Shown: piece after piece, positions 1 to 6,414 of the stretch
How the letters are laid out: every line of letters begins with the position of its first letter
How positions within the stretch are numbered: position 1 is the first letter of the stretch
Assembly: GCA_023230265.1 (NCBI GenBank)
Contig: JALNXR010000123.1
Span: forward strand, 1-6,450
Direction of reading: 5' to 3'
DNA from: Bacteroidales bacterium
GTDB taxonomy: Bacteria; Bacteroidota; Bacteroidia; Bacteroidales; UBA932
Length of the DNA: 6,450 nt
Notes under the pieces: generated by a model
What the model was told of the DNA's origin: nothing
Databases searched by the model: none
The model's input: only the letters and a program-made list of their open reading frames with translations
Program-made: the position numbers and the translations under genes

Positions 1-1
1 C

Positions 2-250
2 CTCTTTGCCCAGAACAGGGATATCAGGCTGGTTCTTATGGACATACGGATGCCTGTCATGGATGGGTACGAGGCTACAAGAGAGATAAGGGAGATGGAT
101 AAAGATGTGGTTATTATTGCTCAGACTGCTTATGCCTCTGCTGCTGACAGGGAGAAGGTAATCGAAGCCGGATGCAATGGCTATATTCTAAAACCTATCC
201 GTAAAGAGGAGCTGTTCGAAGTTATAGATAGCCTTCTTACAGAAAATTAA
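2..250 (+). CDS. Response-regulator receiver domain, C-terminal part (gene cut by left edge)
   Basis: This is the last 82 residues of a protein whose start lies left of the window; the frame is open from base 2 to a TAA at 248-250. It is the second half of a CheY-like receiver domain, which accepts a phosphoryl group from a histidine kinase. The phosphoacceptor Asp is in the MDIRMPVMDGYEA motif (codon 41-43), the conserved switch Thr is in AQTAYA (codon 125-127), and the conserved Lys is in GYILKP (codon 191-193). The Thr-to-Lys spacing of 22 residues matches CheY. The protein ends right after the last receiver helix, so no DNA-binding output domain follows. That fits either the C-terminal receiver of a hybrid sensor kinase, which are very common in Bacteroidota, or a single-domain regulator; the missing N-terminus prevents a choice. 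An internal Met at 38 is not the start, because the domain's first half must lie upstream. It converges on the mutase gene with a 12-base gap and no visible terminator. Confidence 0.9.
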   Translation, partial: LFAQNRDIRLVLMDIRMPVMDGYEATREIREMDKDVVIIAQTAYASAADREKVIEAGCNGYILKPIRKEELFEVIDSLLTEN

Positions 251-262
251 CCTATATATCCT

Positions 263-2008
263 CTACAGAGCCAAAACCTGTCCGGCAAGCCTGTCAAGTT
301 TTGAGTCAAGTTCTGTATCTGCCTTCTTTAACTCTTCCTTACTGTTTACACGGGTACGAACTGCCAGATAGTATTTGATCTTTGGCTCGGTTCCGGATGG
401 TCTCACAGAGATCATAGAGTTGTCAGAACTCACAAACTGCATAACATCAGAAGAGGGAAGATTTATACGGTAACGCAAATCACTTACGAGATCTATTGTC
501 TCCCCTCTCATGTAGTCGTGCACCAGCACTGTGTCAGAACCTGCCAGACTAAGAAACGGCTTTTCCCTTATGGCCCTCATAATTTCCTGAATCCGTGCCA
601 CTCCGTCAACTCCCTTTTTTGTAACTGAGATAAGTCTCTCTTTAAAATATCCGAATTTAAGATAGATATCCGTAAGCAGGTCGTAAAGGTACTTTCCCTG
701 TGACGCTGCCCAGGCTGCCGCCTCACAAACCAGAAGAGCCGAGAGAACCGCATCTTTATCCCTCACATATTCACCGGCATTAAAGCCGAAACTCTCCTCC
801 CCTCCCCCGATAAAATATCTTTTCCCCTCGTTGGCAGAGACTATGGCTGCAATATATTTGAAACCTGTAAGAACATTGTACATCTCCACGCCGTAATCCT
901 CAGCAATAACTCCCAGAAGATCAGTGGTTACAATTGTCTTTACCATGTAATGGCCCCCGTTTCTAACCCCTTTTTTAATTCTGCCGGTCTCTAAGAAACG
1001 CTGTAACAAATAGTAAGTCAAAAGAGTAGCGGTTTGATTACCATTCAGCAGCATCAGATTGCCTCCCGGGCCTCTCACTGCAACTCCGATTCTGTCAGCA
1101 TCAGGATCTGTTGCAAGCACCAGTGAGGCGCCCTTTTGTACAGCAAGATCCATAGCCATTTTAAGAGCTGCAGGATCTTCCGGATTTGGCGAGGAGACAG
1201 TGGGAAAATCCCCGTTTATCTCTTGCTGCTCAGAGACTGAACTTACATTTGTAAAACCGGCTCTTCTTAAAATTTCAGGGACCATTTTTAGCCCTGTTCC
1301 GTGCAGCGGAGTGTAGACAACCGGGATGTCGTGAAAAGCAGAGATGGCTTCCGGAGAGAGGGAGAGCGTAAGCAACGACTCCAGATATGAATTATCAATT
1401 TCTTTCCCCAGAGTTACCACAAGGTTGTCATCTCTTTTGAACTTAACATTTGAGGGATCCCCTACAGCAGTCACCTCATCGATAATATTCTGATCGTGAG
1501 GTGATATTATCTGAGCACCATCCTCCCAGTAGACTTTGTAACCGTTGTACTCCTTTGGATTGTGGGAGGCAGTGATCATAACTCCTGCAACACAGCCAAG
1601 GTGCCTTACAGCAAAGCTAAGCTGTGGTGTGGGTCTGAGCTCCCCAAAAAGATACACCTTTATTCCGTTGGCAGAAAAGACAGAAGCGGTTATCTCTGCA
1701 AACTCCCGGCTGTAATGCCTGCTGTCATATGATATTGCCACTGCCGGCATCTTTTTGCCGGGGAAGCATTTTAGAATATAGTTCGACAATCCCTGGGTAG
1801 CCATCCCGATCGTGTACCTGTTTACCCTGTTTGTTCCGGCCCCCACAACTCCCCTTAATCCGCCCGTTCCGAATTCGAGATTTTTATAAAATGCATCTTC
1901 CAGCTCCTTCTGATTCCCATTGATCATTTTGATTACCTCTGATCTTGTAGCCTGGTCGTATGCCTCGTCCAGCCAACTTTGGGCTGTCTGCATATATCTC
2001 TTTTCCAT
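263..2008 (-). CDS. pgcA: Phosphoglucomutase / phospho-sugar mutase (alpha-D-phosphohexomutase)
   Basis: A 581-residue cytoplasmic enzyme of the alpha-D-phosphohexomutase superfamily, which interconverts hexose 1- and 6-phosphates through a phosphoserine intermediate. All four active-site segments are present in order: the catalytic phosphoserine loop TASHNPKEYNGYK (Ser148); the Mg2+-binding loop DPDADR (301-306); the sugar-binding loop GGGEESFG (401-408); and the phosphate-binding loop RPSGTEPK (536-543). The N-terminal LEFGTGGLRG segment (residues 44-53) and the length match the PgcA/PGM2-like branch rather than the shorter ManB/GlmM enzymes. Glucose phosphate is the likely main substrate, serving glycogen and surface-polysaccharide precursors, but mannose or pentose phosphates cannot be excluded from sequence. 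The ATG at 2006-2008 is chosen because a promoter-like element lies just upstream and MEKRYMQTAQSWLD is a normal family N-terminus. The stop is TAG. It is transcribed alone, divergent from the MATE gene and convergent with the receiver gene. No key residue is missing. The symbol follows the B. subtilis homologue and is less certain than the family. Confidence 0.95.
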   Translation of the reverse strand: MEKRYMQTAQSWLDEAYDQATRSEVIKMINGNQKELEDAFYKNLEFGTGGLRGVVGAGTNRVNRYTIGMATQGLSNYILKCFPGKKMPAVAISYDSRHYSREFAEITASVFSANGIKVYLFGELRPTPQLSFAVRHLGCVAGVMITASHNPKEYNGYKVYWEDGAQIISPHDQNIIDEVTAVGDPSNVKFKRDDNLVVTLGKEIDNSYLESLLTLSLSPEAISAFHDIPVVYTPLHGTGLKMVPEILRRAGFTNVSSVSEQQEINGDFPTVSSPNPEDPAALKMAMDLAVQKGASLVLATDPDADRIGVAVRGPGGNLMLLNGNQTATLLTYYLLQRFLETGRIKKGVRNGGHYMVKTIVTTDLLGVIAEDYGVEMYNVLTGFKYIAAIVSANEGKRYFIGGGEESFGFNAGEYVRDKDAVLSALLVCEAAAWAASQGKYLYDLLTDIYLKFGYFKERLISVTKKGVDGVARIQEIMRAIREKPFLSLAGSDTVLVHDYMRGETIDLVSDLRYRINLPSSDVMQFVSSDNSMISVRPSGTEPKIKYYLAVRTRVNSKEELKKADTELDSKLDRLAGQVLAL

Positions 2009-2025
2009 AGGAGTTTATTTTATAA

Positions 2026-2057
2026 CAAATTTAACTAATTATGCCTACATGTCCAAT
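2026..2057 (-). promoter_or_regulatory. Candidate Bacteroidota-type promoter for the phospho-sugar mutase
   Basis: Read on the minus strand, a perfect TAnnTTTG -7 element (TAAATTTG, 2026-2033) is preceded by ATTG (2054-2057), which carries the TTG core of the -33 element, with a 20-base spacer. This agrees with the known Bacteroides primary-sigma consensus of TTG/TTTG, 19-21 bases, then TAnnTTTG. Transcription would start near 2020, giving a leader of roughly a dozen bases before the ATG at 2008. The match is by eye; no transcript start is known. Confidence 0.6.
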
Positions 2058-2073
2058 ATATTCCAAATCGGAG

Positions 2074-2081
2074 TATCTTTG
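2074..2081 (+). promoter_or_regulatory. -7-like element just before the MATE transporter start
   Basis: TATCTTTG matches TAnnTTTG exactly and ends four bases before the ATG at 2086. No TTG is seen 19-21 bases upstream, so only half of the consensus is present. If used, it would start transcription at or next to the ATG and give an almost leaderless mRNA. Such an 8-base motif with two free positions can occur by chance, so this is a weak call. Confidence 0.3.
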
Positions 2082-2085
2082 CTCG

Positions 2086-3453
2086 ATGAATTTCCGGGAT
2101 TATATTCCATATTATAAAACCAATCTTAAGCTGGCAATTCCTGTCATGCTTACCCAGGCCGGACAGATCACTGTCAATCTGGCTGACAATATTATGGTCG
2201 GCCATTTGGGTGCAACCGAACTGGCATCTGTCTCCTTTGCAAACTCAATAATCATATTGGGTATGGTTTTCGGAATCGGATTCACTCAGGGAGTTACACC
2301 GCATGTGGGCCAGAGCTTCGGGAGAGGTGACCACTCCGGTGTAGCAGCACTGCTCAAAAATTCAATAGCTCTAAATCTGGTTGTTTCTTTGTTAATCACC
2401 ATTGTAATGGCTGTGGCCGGACTCTTTATGGATTATATGGGCCAGACAGAACAGGTAGTCACAATGGGCCGGGGGTATTACAACATCATGCTTTTCTCCA
2501 TGTTCCCGAGCCTTATGTTCTTTGGGCTGAGACAGTTTTCTGAGGGTATTGGTATCACAAAATACGCTATGTATCTCACACTTGCTGTCAACATGCTGAA
2601 TATATTCCTAAACTGGGTACTGATTTATGGAAAGCTCGGATTTGAACCAATGGGTATCCGAGGTGCAGCAATAGCCACTCTTACAAGCCGTTATATAGTC
2701 TTTTTCGCTTTTCTGATACTCTATTTTAAAAATAAAAATTATAACCGTTATCTGCTCCAGAAAGGTTCCGGACTTCTAAACAGGTTACACATAAAATCTA
2801 TACTAAAAACATCCATACCTCTCTCATTTCAGAACCTGGTAGAGATTACAGCGTTTAGCATGAGTGCAATAATGGTAGGATGGAACGGTGAGATCTCTCT
2901 GGCTTCGCATCAGATCGCAATGAGTATGAGCAGTTTCTCTTTTATGCTCGCACTGGGTGTGGGAGCTGCAGCTACAATAAGGGTCTCCCACCTGTATGGA
3001 TTCAGGGATTACAATGCAATGAGAAAGGCTGGATTTGCTTCTGTGCATCTCAGTGTTGTGCTTATGTCACTCTGCGGGATTGCATACATAATTTTCAGAA
3101 AAGAGATCCCCTATATCTTCACAAATGTACCCGAGGTGAATGAACTGGCTTCCAAGCTTCTGATAATATCTGCCCTCTTCCAGGTTTTTGATGCAATCCA
3201 GCTCTCAAGCCTGGCAGCACTCAGAGCTCTTGCAGATGTCAAAAAGCCCCTTTTTATGTCAGTCATCTCCTACTATCTTGTATGCCTGCCACTGGGTTAT
3301 ATTTGCGGAACCCTGCTGGATCTGGGTGTCATCGGAGTCTGGACAGGTCTTTCATTGGGGCTTGTATTTGCTGCTGTACTGTTTCTGGTAAGATTCAACA
3401 AGATCAGCAGAAAACTGACAGCTGTGCAGGAAGGTACAGTTTATACCAAATGA
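2086..3453 (+). CDS. MATE family multidrug/cation efflux transporter (NorM-like)
   Basis: An inner-membrane antiporter of the MATE family, about twelve hydrophobic helices in two six-helix bundles, that exports cationic drugs or metabolites in exchange for Na+ or H+. With the start at 2086 the protein has 455 residues, a normal family length. The first helix holds NLADNIMVGHLG with Asp34, the second bundle begins NLVEITAFS with Glu253, and QVFDAIQ carries Asp369. These align with Asp36, Glu255 and Asp371 of Vibrio cholerae NorM, the cation-binding acidic residues, at a constant offset of two. SHQIAMSMSSFSFM and GVIGVWTGLSLG are further family signatures. An in-frame ATG at 2041 would add 15 residues (MPTCPIYSKSEYLCS); I prefer 2086 because NFRDYIPYYKTNLKLAIPV is the usual N-terminus and because the longer form would run through the mutase -33 element. 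A GGAG at 2070-2073 is far from the ATG for a ribosome site. The substrate cannot be told from sequence. It is probably co-transcribed with the methyltransferase. Confidence 0.93.
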   Translation: MNFRDYIPYYKTNLKLAIPVMLTQAGQITVNLADNIMVGHLGATELASVSFANSIIILGMVFGIGFTQGVTPHVGQSFGRGDHSGVAALLKNSIALNLVVSLLITIVMAVAGLFMDYMGQTEQVVTMGRGYYNIMLFSMFPSLMFFGLRQFSEGIGITKYAMYLTLAVNMLNIFLNWVLIYGKLGFEPMGIRGAAIATLTSRYIVFFAFLILYFKNKNYNRYLLQKGSGLLNRLHIKSILKTSIPLSFQNLVEITAFSMSAIMVGWNGEISLASHQIAMSMSSFSFMLALGVGAAATIRVSHLYGFRDYNAMRKAGFASVHLSVVLMSLCGIAYIIFRKEIPYIFTNVPEVNELASKLLIISALFQVFDAIQLSSLAALRALADVKKPLFMSVISYYLVCLPLGYICGTLLDLGVIGVWTGLSLGLVFAAVLFLVRFNKISRKLTAVQEGTVYTK

Positions 3454-3457
3454 CACT

Positions 3458-4675
3458 ATGAAAGGCTTAGCCCCCTATATTGAACTACTTCCATTTGTCA
3501 GCGAACACCTCTCAGACGAGGTAACTAATTTGTTACTTACTTCTTCAAAACATACTCAAATCAATGTTAGTCTTGCTGTTACAATGATTAAAGCAAGAAA
3601 TAAAATTGATAACAAGGTTCCCTCATGGAAAAACATGAAACAACTTTGTTTCCCGGATTCTCTATCAGCAGAACAGTCCAGTTCTGAGATAACAGCCAAA
3701 TATAAACAGCGTTTTGTCACTTCTAAGAGTGTATCGGATCTGACCTGCGGTCTTGGAGTGGATTCAATTTTTATGGCAGAGGTTGCATCTGAGGTAGTCA
3801 GTTATGAGAAGAATCCACTTTTGTGTTCTGCTCTGGAATACAACTCAACTCTTCTTGGTATTTCCAATTTGAGGGTGATAAACCGTGAGATTGACCCTGA
3901 ATGGGCAGAAACCCTTCCGGAGGGGGAGTTTGATCTGATATATATCGACCCTTCCCGCAGAGACAGCAGGGGTAAAAGGGTTGCCTGTATCAGAGATTAC
4001 AGTCCGGATATTCTGACATTAAAAAGCTCACTTCTCAAGGCAGGAAAGTCTCTTCTGGTCAAAATATCCCCAATGACCGACATCAGCGCCACACTCGCCA
4101 TTCTTCCCGAAACCACTGAGGTTCACATTCTCTCTGTTAGAAATGAGTGCAGGGAACTTCTTTTTCTTATGAAACCTTTGCCTGATTTTCCGGAGAATCT
4201 GCCGGAACCTGAAATTCACATGGTTAACTATGAGAATAAGCAATGGCAAATATTTTCCGGGACTATTAAGAGTGAGAGAGAAAGCAGACTCACACTGGCA
4301 GAAAAAGGTCCGGAGACCTTTCTTTACGAGCCAAACAGCAGCATAATGAAGGGGGGAGCGTTCAGAAGTGTATCCGGGATGTTTGGGTTGAGAAAGCTGG
4401 CTGTAAACACCCATCTCTACACCTCTGATGTTCTGATCCGGGAGTTCCCCGGCAGGATATTCAGAGTGATTAAGGTGCACAGTGCCGGTAAAAAGGGGAT
4501 AAAAGAGATCCGCGAGAATATCGGACATGCCAACATCTCTGTCAGAAATTTTCCTTCTACGGCTCAGGAACTTAAAAAACAGACCGGTATCAGGGATGGT
4601 GGAGAGATTTTCCTCACCGGGTGCACCCTCTTCTCCGGGAAAAAATGTATAGTGGAGAGCATCAGAGTGAATTAA
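3458..4675 (+). CDS. THUMP-like SAM-dependent methyltransferase (PG_1098 type)
   Basis: A 405-residue class I methyltransferase of the Bacteroidota family typified by Porphyromonas gingivalis PG_1098. An N-terminal helical part (about 1-85) precedes the Rossmann domain. SAM-binding motif I is DLTCGLGVDS (94-103), an acidic Glu117 in SYEKNP ends the second strand and should bind the ribose, and IDPSRRD (163-169) sits at the motif IV catalytic position. That motif resembles the DPP[RFY] loops of N-methyltransferases acting on RNA or DNA bases. The C-terminal part, with FLYEPNSSIMKGG (288-300) followed by RIFRVIKVHSAGKKG (333-347), corresponds to the small ferredoxin-like and THUMP-like domains of this family; true THUMP domains bind structured RNA. 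RNA, perhaps tRNA or rRNA, is therefore the inferred target, but I know of no established substrate. The start lies four bases after the MATE stop, suggesting one operon. The TAA stop overlaps the opposing ribonuclease stop by three bases. No key residue appears lost. Confidence 0.9.
   Translation: MKGLAPYIELLPFVSEHLSDEVTNLLLTSSKHTQINVSLAVTMIKARNKIDNKVPSWKNMKQLCFPDSLSAEQSSSEITAKYKQRFVTSKSVSDLTCGLGVDSIFMAEVASEVVSYEKNPLLCSALEYNSTLLGISNLRVINREIDPEWAETLPEGEFDLIYIDPSRRDSRGKRVACIRDYSPDILTLKSSLLKAGKSLLVKISPMTDISATLAILPETTEVHILSVRNECRELLFLMKPLPDFPENLPEPEIHMVNYENKQWQIFSGTIKSERESRLTLAEKGPETFLYEPNSSIMKGGAFRSVSGMFGLRKLAVNTHLYTSDVLIREFPGRIFRVIKVHSAGKKGIKEIRENIGHANISVRNFPSTAQELKKQTGIRDGGEIFLTGCTLFSGKKCIVESIRVN
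4672..4675. other. Shared TTAA holding both convergent stop codons
   Basis: The methyltransferase ends with TAA at 4673-4675 on the plus strand, and the ribonuclease ends with TAA read from 4674 to 4672 on the minus strand. The palindromic TTAA thus serves both genes and no intergenic DNA remains. I see no convincing hairpin with a U-run on either side, so transcripts of the two genes probably overlap at their 3' ends. Confidence 0.9.
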
Positions 4676-6222
4676 CCACCCAGGAGCTCTCCGTTTTCAT
4701 TGTACCATTTATACTCCAGCACAGCCAGCTCTCCTGAGGATTCTAACTTAAGCCTGCACCTGTATTTGTTTTTCCACTTTGTTTTAATACTCAGCAATCC
4801 CTTTATCAGGTATGCATATAGTATCGGGTTTACTTTAAGTACAAACTTTTTAAGTTTCATCTCCTTGACATAATATGCCAGTTCCCTCTCTATCGCTTCA
4901 TCTATAAGCAGGCTGGATGCAATCTTTCCGCTCCCTTTGCATGTGGGACATACCTCTGTGGTGTTTATCTCTGTTGCAGGCCTGACTCTTTGACGGGTGA
5001 TCTGCATCAGACCAAACTTGGTAATGGGCAGGATGTTGTGCTTGGCACGGTCTGATTCCATCAGCTCCTGCATTTTTTTAAAGAGTTTGTTTTTATTGTC
5101 GTTTGATTCCATATCTATGAAATCCACCACGATAATACCACCCATATCCCTTAACCGGAGCTGCCTCGCTATCTCTGTGGCAGCATTCATGTTCACATCA
5201 AAGGCATTCTGCTCCTGATCCGAACCGTTCTTTGCCCTTATCCCGCTGTTAACATCAATTACATGCAAAGCCTCAGTGTGCTCAATAATCAGATAAGCTC
5301 CCTGCTTGATAGGTACAACTCTGCCAAAAGAGCTTCGTATCTGCTTGTTAACCTCAAAATGGTCAAAGATGGGTTCTCCGGCCTTGTAGATTTTGAGTAT
5401 CTTCTCCTGCCCCGGAGAGATTACAGATATGTACTCCTTTATCTCATTGTATACGGCCTCGTCATTTACATGAATACTCGAGAATGAATCATTCAGCAGA
5501 TCCCTGAGTATAGTGGTTGTCCTGCTGTTTTCCGTAAAGAGCAGCTGGGGAGGTTTGGCCCTGGCAATCATTTGCCAGGATGATTCCCATTTTTTTATAA
5601 GGGATTTAAGCTCTCCGTCCAGAACTGCAGCTCTTTTACCCTCGGCAACTGTTCTGATTATCACTCCGTAATTTTTTGGGAGAATGCTGTAAACCAGTCT
5701 TTCCAGACGGCTTTTCTCCTCTTTGGAGGTAATTTTCTGTGATATGCTGACTTTGTCGGCAAATGGCAGAAGCACCATATTCCGTCCGGCAATCGATATT
5801 TCTGAGGTAAGTCTGGAACCTTTTGTTGATATTGGTTCCTTAACTATTTGGGTGATTAAGAACTGACCCGGTTTAAGTATGTCCGATATTTTTCCCTCTT
5901 TCTCCAGTATATCTCCAAGTTTGATTCCTGAATAGAGAGCCGTATGGTTACGGCTCTGCGGGAGTTGCCTGGTGAAATAGTCCAGGGCTTTAAACGATAA
6001 TCCGAGATCCAGGTAATGAATAAAGGCATCTTTTTGATCACCGATATCCACAAATGCGGCGTTAAGCGCCGGCATTATCCTTTTTACTTTTCCAATGTAT
6101 ACATCTCCGACAGAGAATCTGCCGTTGTTCTGTTCCTTATTCAGCTCGATAAGTCTGTGGTCATCGAGCAGTGCTATTGAAACCTCCGTAGAATTTACAT
6201 CAATTATTAACTCCTTCTCCAT
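4672..6222 (-). CDS. rng: Ribonuclease G (Rne/Rng family endoribonuclease)
   Basis: A 516-residue single-strand-specific endoribonuclease of the RNase E/G family, which processes rRNA precursors and starts mRNA decay in the cytoplasm. An N-terminal RNase-H-like segment (MEKELIIDVNSTEVSIALL) leads into an S1 domain from about residue 38 (VGDVYIGKVKRIMPALNAAFVDIG) to about 128, with a loop at 74-117 that looks somewhat longer than in E. coli RNase G. IIRTVAEGK (188-196) holds the Arg-Thr pair of the 5'-monophosphate sensor. Catalytic Mg2+ ligands are Asp323 with Asn325 in IDVNSG and Asp367 in VVDFIDM, matching Asp303, Asn305 and Asp346 of E. coli RNase E. CPTCKGSG (Cys425, Cys428) is the zinc-link of the dimer interface. 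The protein ends about 85 residues later without the long disordered scaffold of RNase E, hence the RNase G name. The ATG at 6220-6222 gives the usual N-terminus. No Shine-Dalgarno is seen; a strong hairpin ends 21 bases upstream. It follows the 30-codon basic-protein gene on the same strand. Confidence 0.95.
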   Translation of the reverse strand: MEKELIIDVNSTEVSIALLDDHRLIELNKEQNNGRFSVGDVYIGKVKRIMPALNAAFVDIGDQKDAFIHYLDLGLSFKALDYFTRQLPQSRNHTALYSGIKLGDILEKEGKISDILKPGQFLITQIVKEPISTKGSRLTSEISIAGRNMVLLPFADKVSISQKITSKEEKSRLERLVYSILPKNYGVIIRTVAEGKRAAVLDGELKSLIKKWESSWQMIARAKPPQLLFTENSRTTTILRDLLNDSFSSIHVNDEAVYNEIKEYISVISPGQEKILKIYKAGEPIFDHFEVNKQIRSSFGRVVPIKQGAYLIIEHTEALHVIDVNSGIRAKNGSDQEQNAFDVNMNAATEIARQLRLRDMGGIIVVDFIDMESNDNKNKLFKKMQELMESDRAKHNILPITKFGLMQITRQRVRPATEINTTEVCPTCKGSGKIASSLLIDEAIERELAYYVKEMKLKKFVLKVNPILYAYLIKGLLSIKTKWKNKYRCRLKLESSGELAVLEYKWYNENGELLGG

Positions 6223-6224
6223 CT

Positions 6225-6268
6225 ACGATTTGTCAAATAAAAGAATCTAAAGCAAATCTGACGATTTG
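6225..6268 (-). repeat. Pair of direct repeats CAAATCGT in the ribonuclease leader
   Basis: On the minus strand CAAATCGT occurs at 6268-6261, where it forms the top of the hairpin's first arm and half of its loop, and again at 6232-6225, two bases before the ribonuclease ATG. The hairpin's second arm contains GATTTG, the complement of CAAATC, so it could in principle pair with either copy. The perfect 15-bp stem is far stronger than the alternative 6-bp pairing. Confidence 0.5.
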
Positions 6269-6277
6269 CTTTAGATT
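6244..6277 (-). terminator. Perfect 15-bp hairpin between the small basic gene and rng (terminator or attenuator/processing site)
   Basis: The arms AATCTAAAGCAAATC (6244-6258) and GATTTGCTTTAGATT (6263-6277) are exact complements around a 4-base loop. On the minus strand the stem is followed by CTTTTATTTG, a broken U-run, giving the form of an intrinsic terminator for the 30-codon gene that ends 28 bases earlier. In the plus direction the stem is followed by TCAAAC, so it would not terminate there. Only 21 bases separate the stem from the rng ATG, too few for a separate full promoter, and I find no -33/-7 pair overlapping the stem. It may therefore be a leaky terminator or a leader structure controlling rng. 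The stem is AT-rich, moderately stable per pair but long and without mismatch. Confidence 0.75.
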
Positions 6278-6305
6278 TCAAACTCAGTCAAGACTCAAAC
6301 AGCAA

Positions 6306-6398
6306 TTATCTTTTCTTTTTGTGCCTGTTCTTGCGCAAACGTTTTTTGCGTTTGTGAGTTGCCATTTTATGTCTTTTCCTTTTCTTTCCGCTTGGCAT
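6306..6398 (-). CDS. AURKAIP1/COX24 domain small basic protein, probable ribosomal protein (bS22/mS38-like)
   Basis: A 30-residue protein, below the size cutoff of many gene finders. It opens MPSGKKRKRHKM and ends RLRKNRHKKKR; 18 of 30 residues are Lys or Arg, three more are His, and none is acidic. The pattern K-R-x-K-M-x-x-H-K-R-K-K-x-x-R-K is that of the AURKAIP1/COX24 domain, the C-terminal part of mitochondrial ribosomal protein mS38, and resembles the tiny mycobacterial small-subunit protein bS22. Very similar 29-30-residue proteins are annotated across Bacteroidota. I infer that it sits in the small ribosomal subunit, threaded into 16S rRNA; that is from family resemblance and has not been shown for this sequence. 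The ATG at 6396-6398 is the first in frame, preceded by AT-rich DNA without a Shine-Dalgarno; Met12 is a less likely start. The stop is TAA at 6306-6308. The ribonuclease gene follows after 83 bases containing a perfect hairpin, so co-transcription with partial termination is likely. Confidence 0.85.
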   Translation of the reverse strand: MPSGKKRKRHKMATHKRKKRLRKNRHKKKR

Positions 6399-6414
6399 AA
6401 TTTATCGAATTAAT

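Noticed and set aside
251..262. Search for a bidirectional terminator between the receiver and mutase genes
   Set aside because: The 12-base spacer is AT-rich but holds no hairpin, and I could not find a convincing one just inside either gene.
1059..1316. 85-codon open frame on the plus strand
   Set aside because: Antisense to the mutase catalytic region; its Pro/Ser-rich translation is a by-product of the real gene's codons.
2041..2085. 15-residue N-terminal extension of the MATE transporter from the ATG at 2041
   Set aside because: The extra residues do not look like the family N-terminus or a membrane segment, the cation-site residues number correctly against NorM with the 2086 start, and the extension would overlap the mutase -33 element. 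It remains possible.
1920..2117. 65-codon open frame on the plus strand with hydrophobic residues
   Set aside because: It spans the mutase N-terminus, the promoter region and the MATE start in another frame, and has no family resemblance.
2824..3048. 74-codon open frame on the minus strand, rich in Cys and His
   Set aside because: Antisense to the MATE gene; the Cys/His spacing does not form a known zinc motif.
4028..4528. 166-codon open frame on the minus strand
   Set aside because: It lies wholly inside the methyltransferase gene, whose motifs are unmistakable; the antisense translation shows no recognisable domain.
5856..6053. 65-codon open frame on the minus strand inside rng
   Set aside because: Same strand, wrong frame within the S1 domain coding region; no frameshift is needed for rng.
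6334..6354. Short inverted repeats (CAAACG/CGTTTG, CGCAAA/TTTGCG) inside the 30-codon gene
   Set aside because: They come from repeated Lys and Arg codons in a low-complexity coding stretch; arms are only 6 bp.
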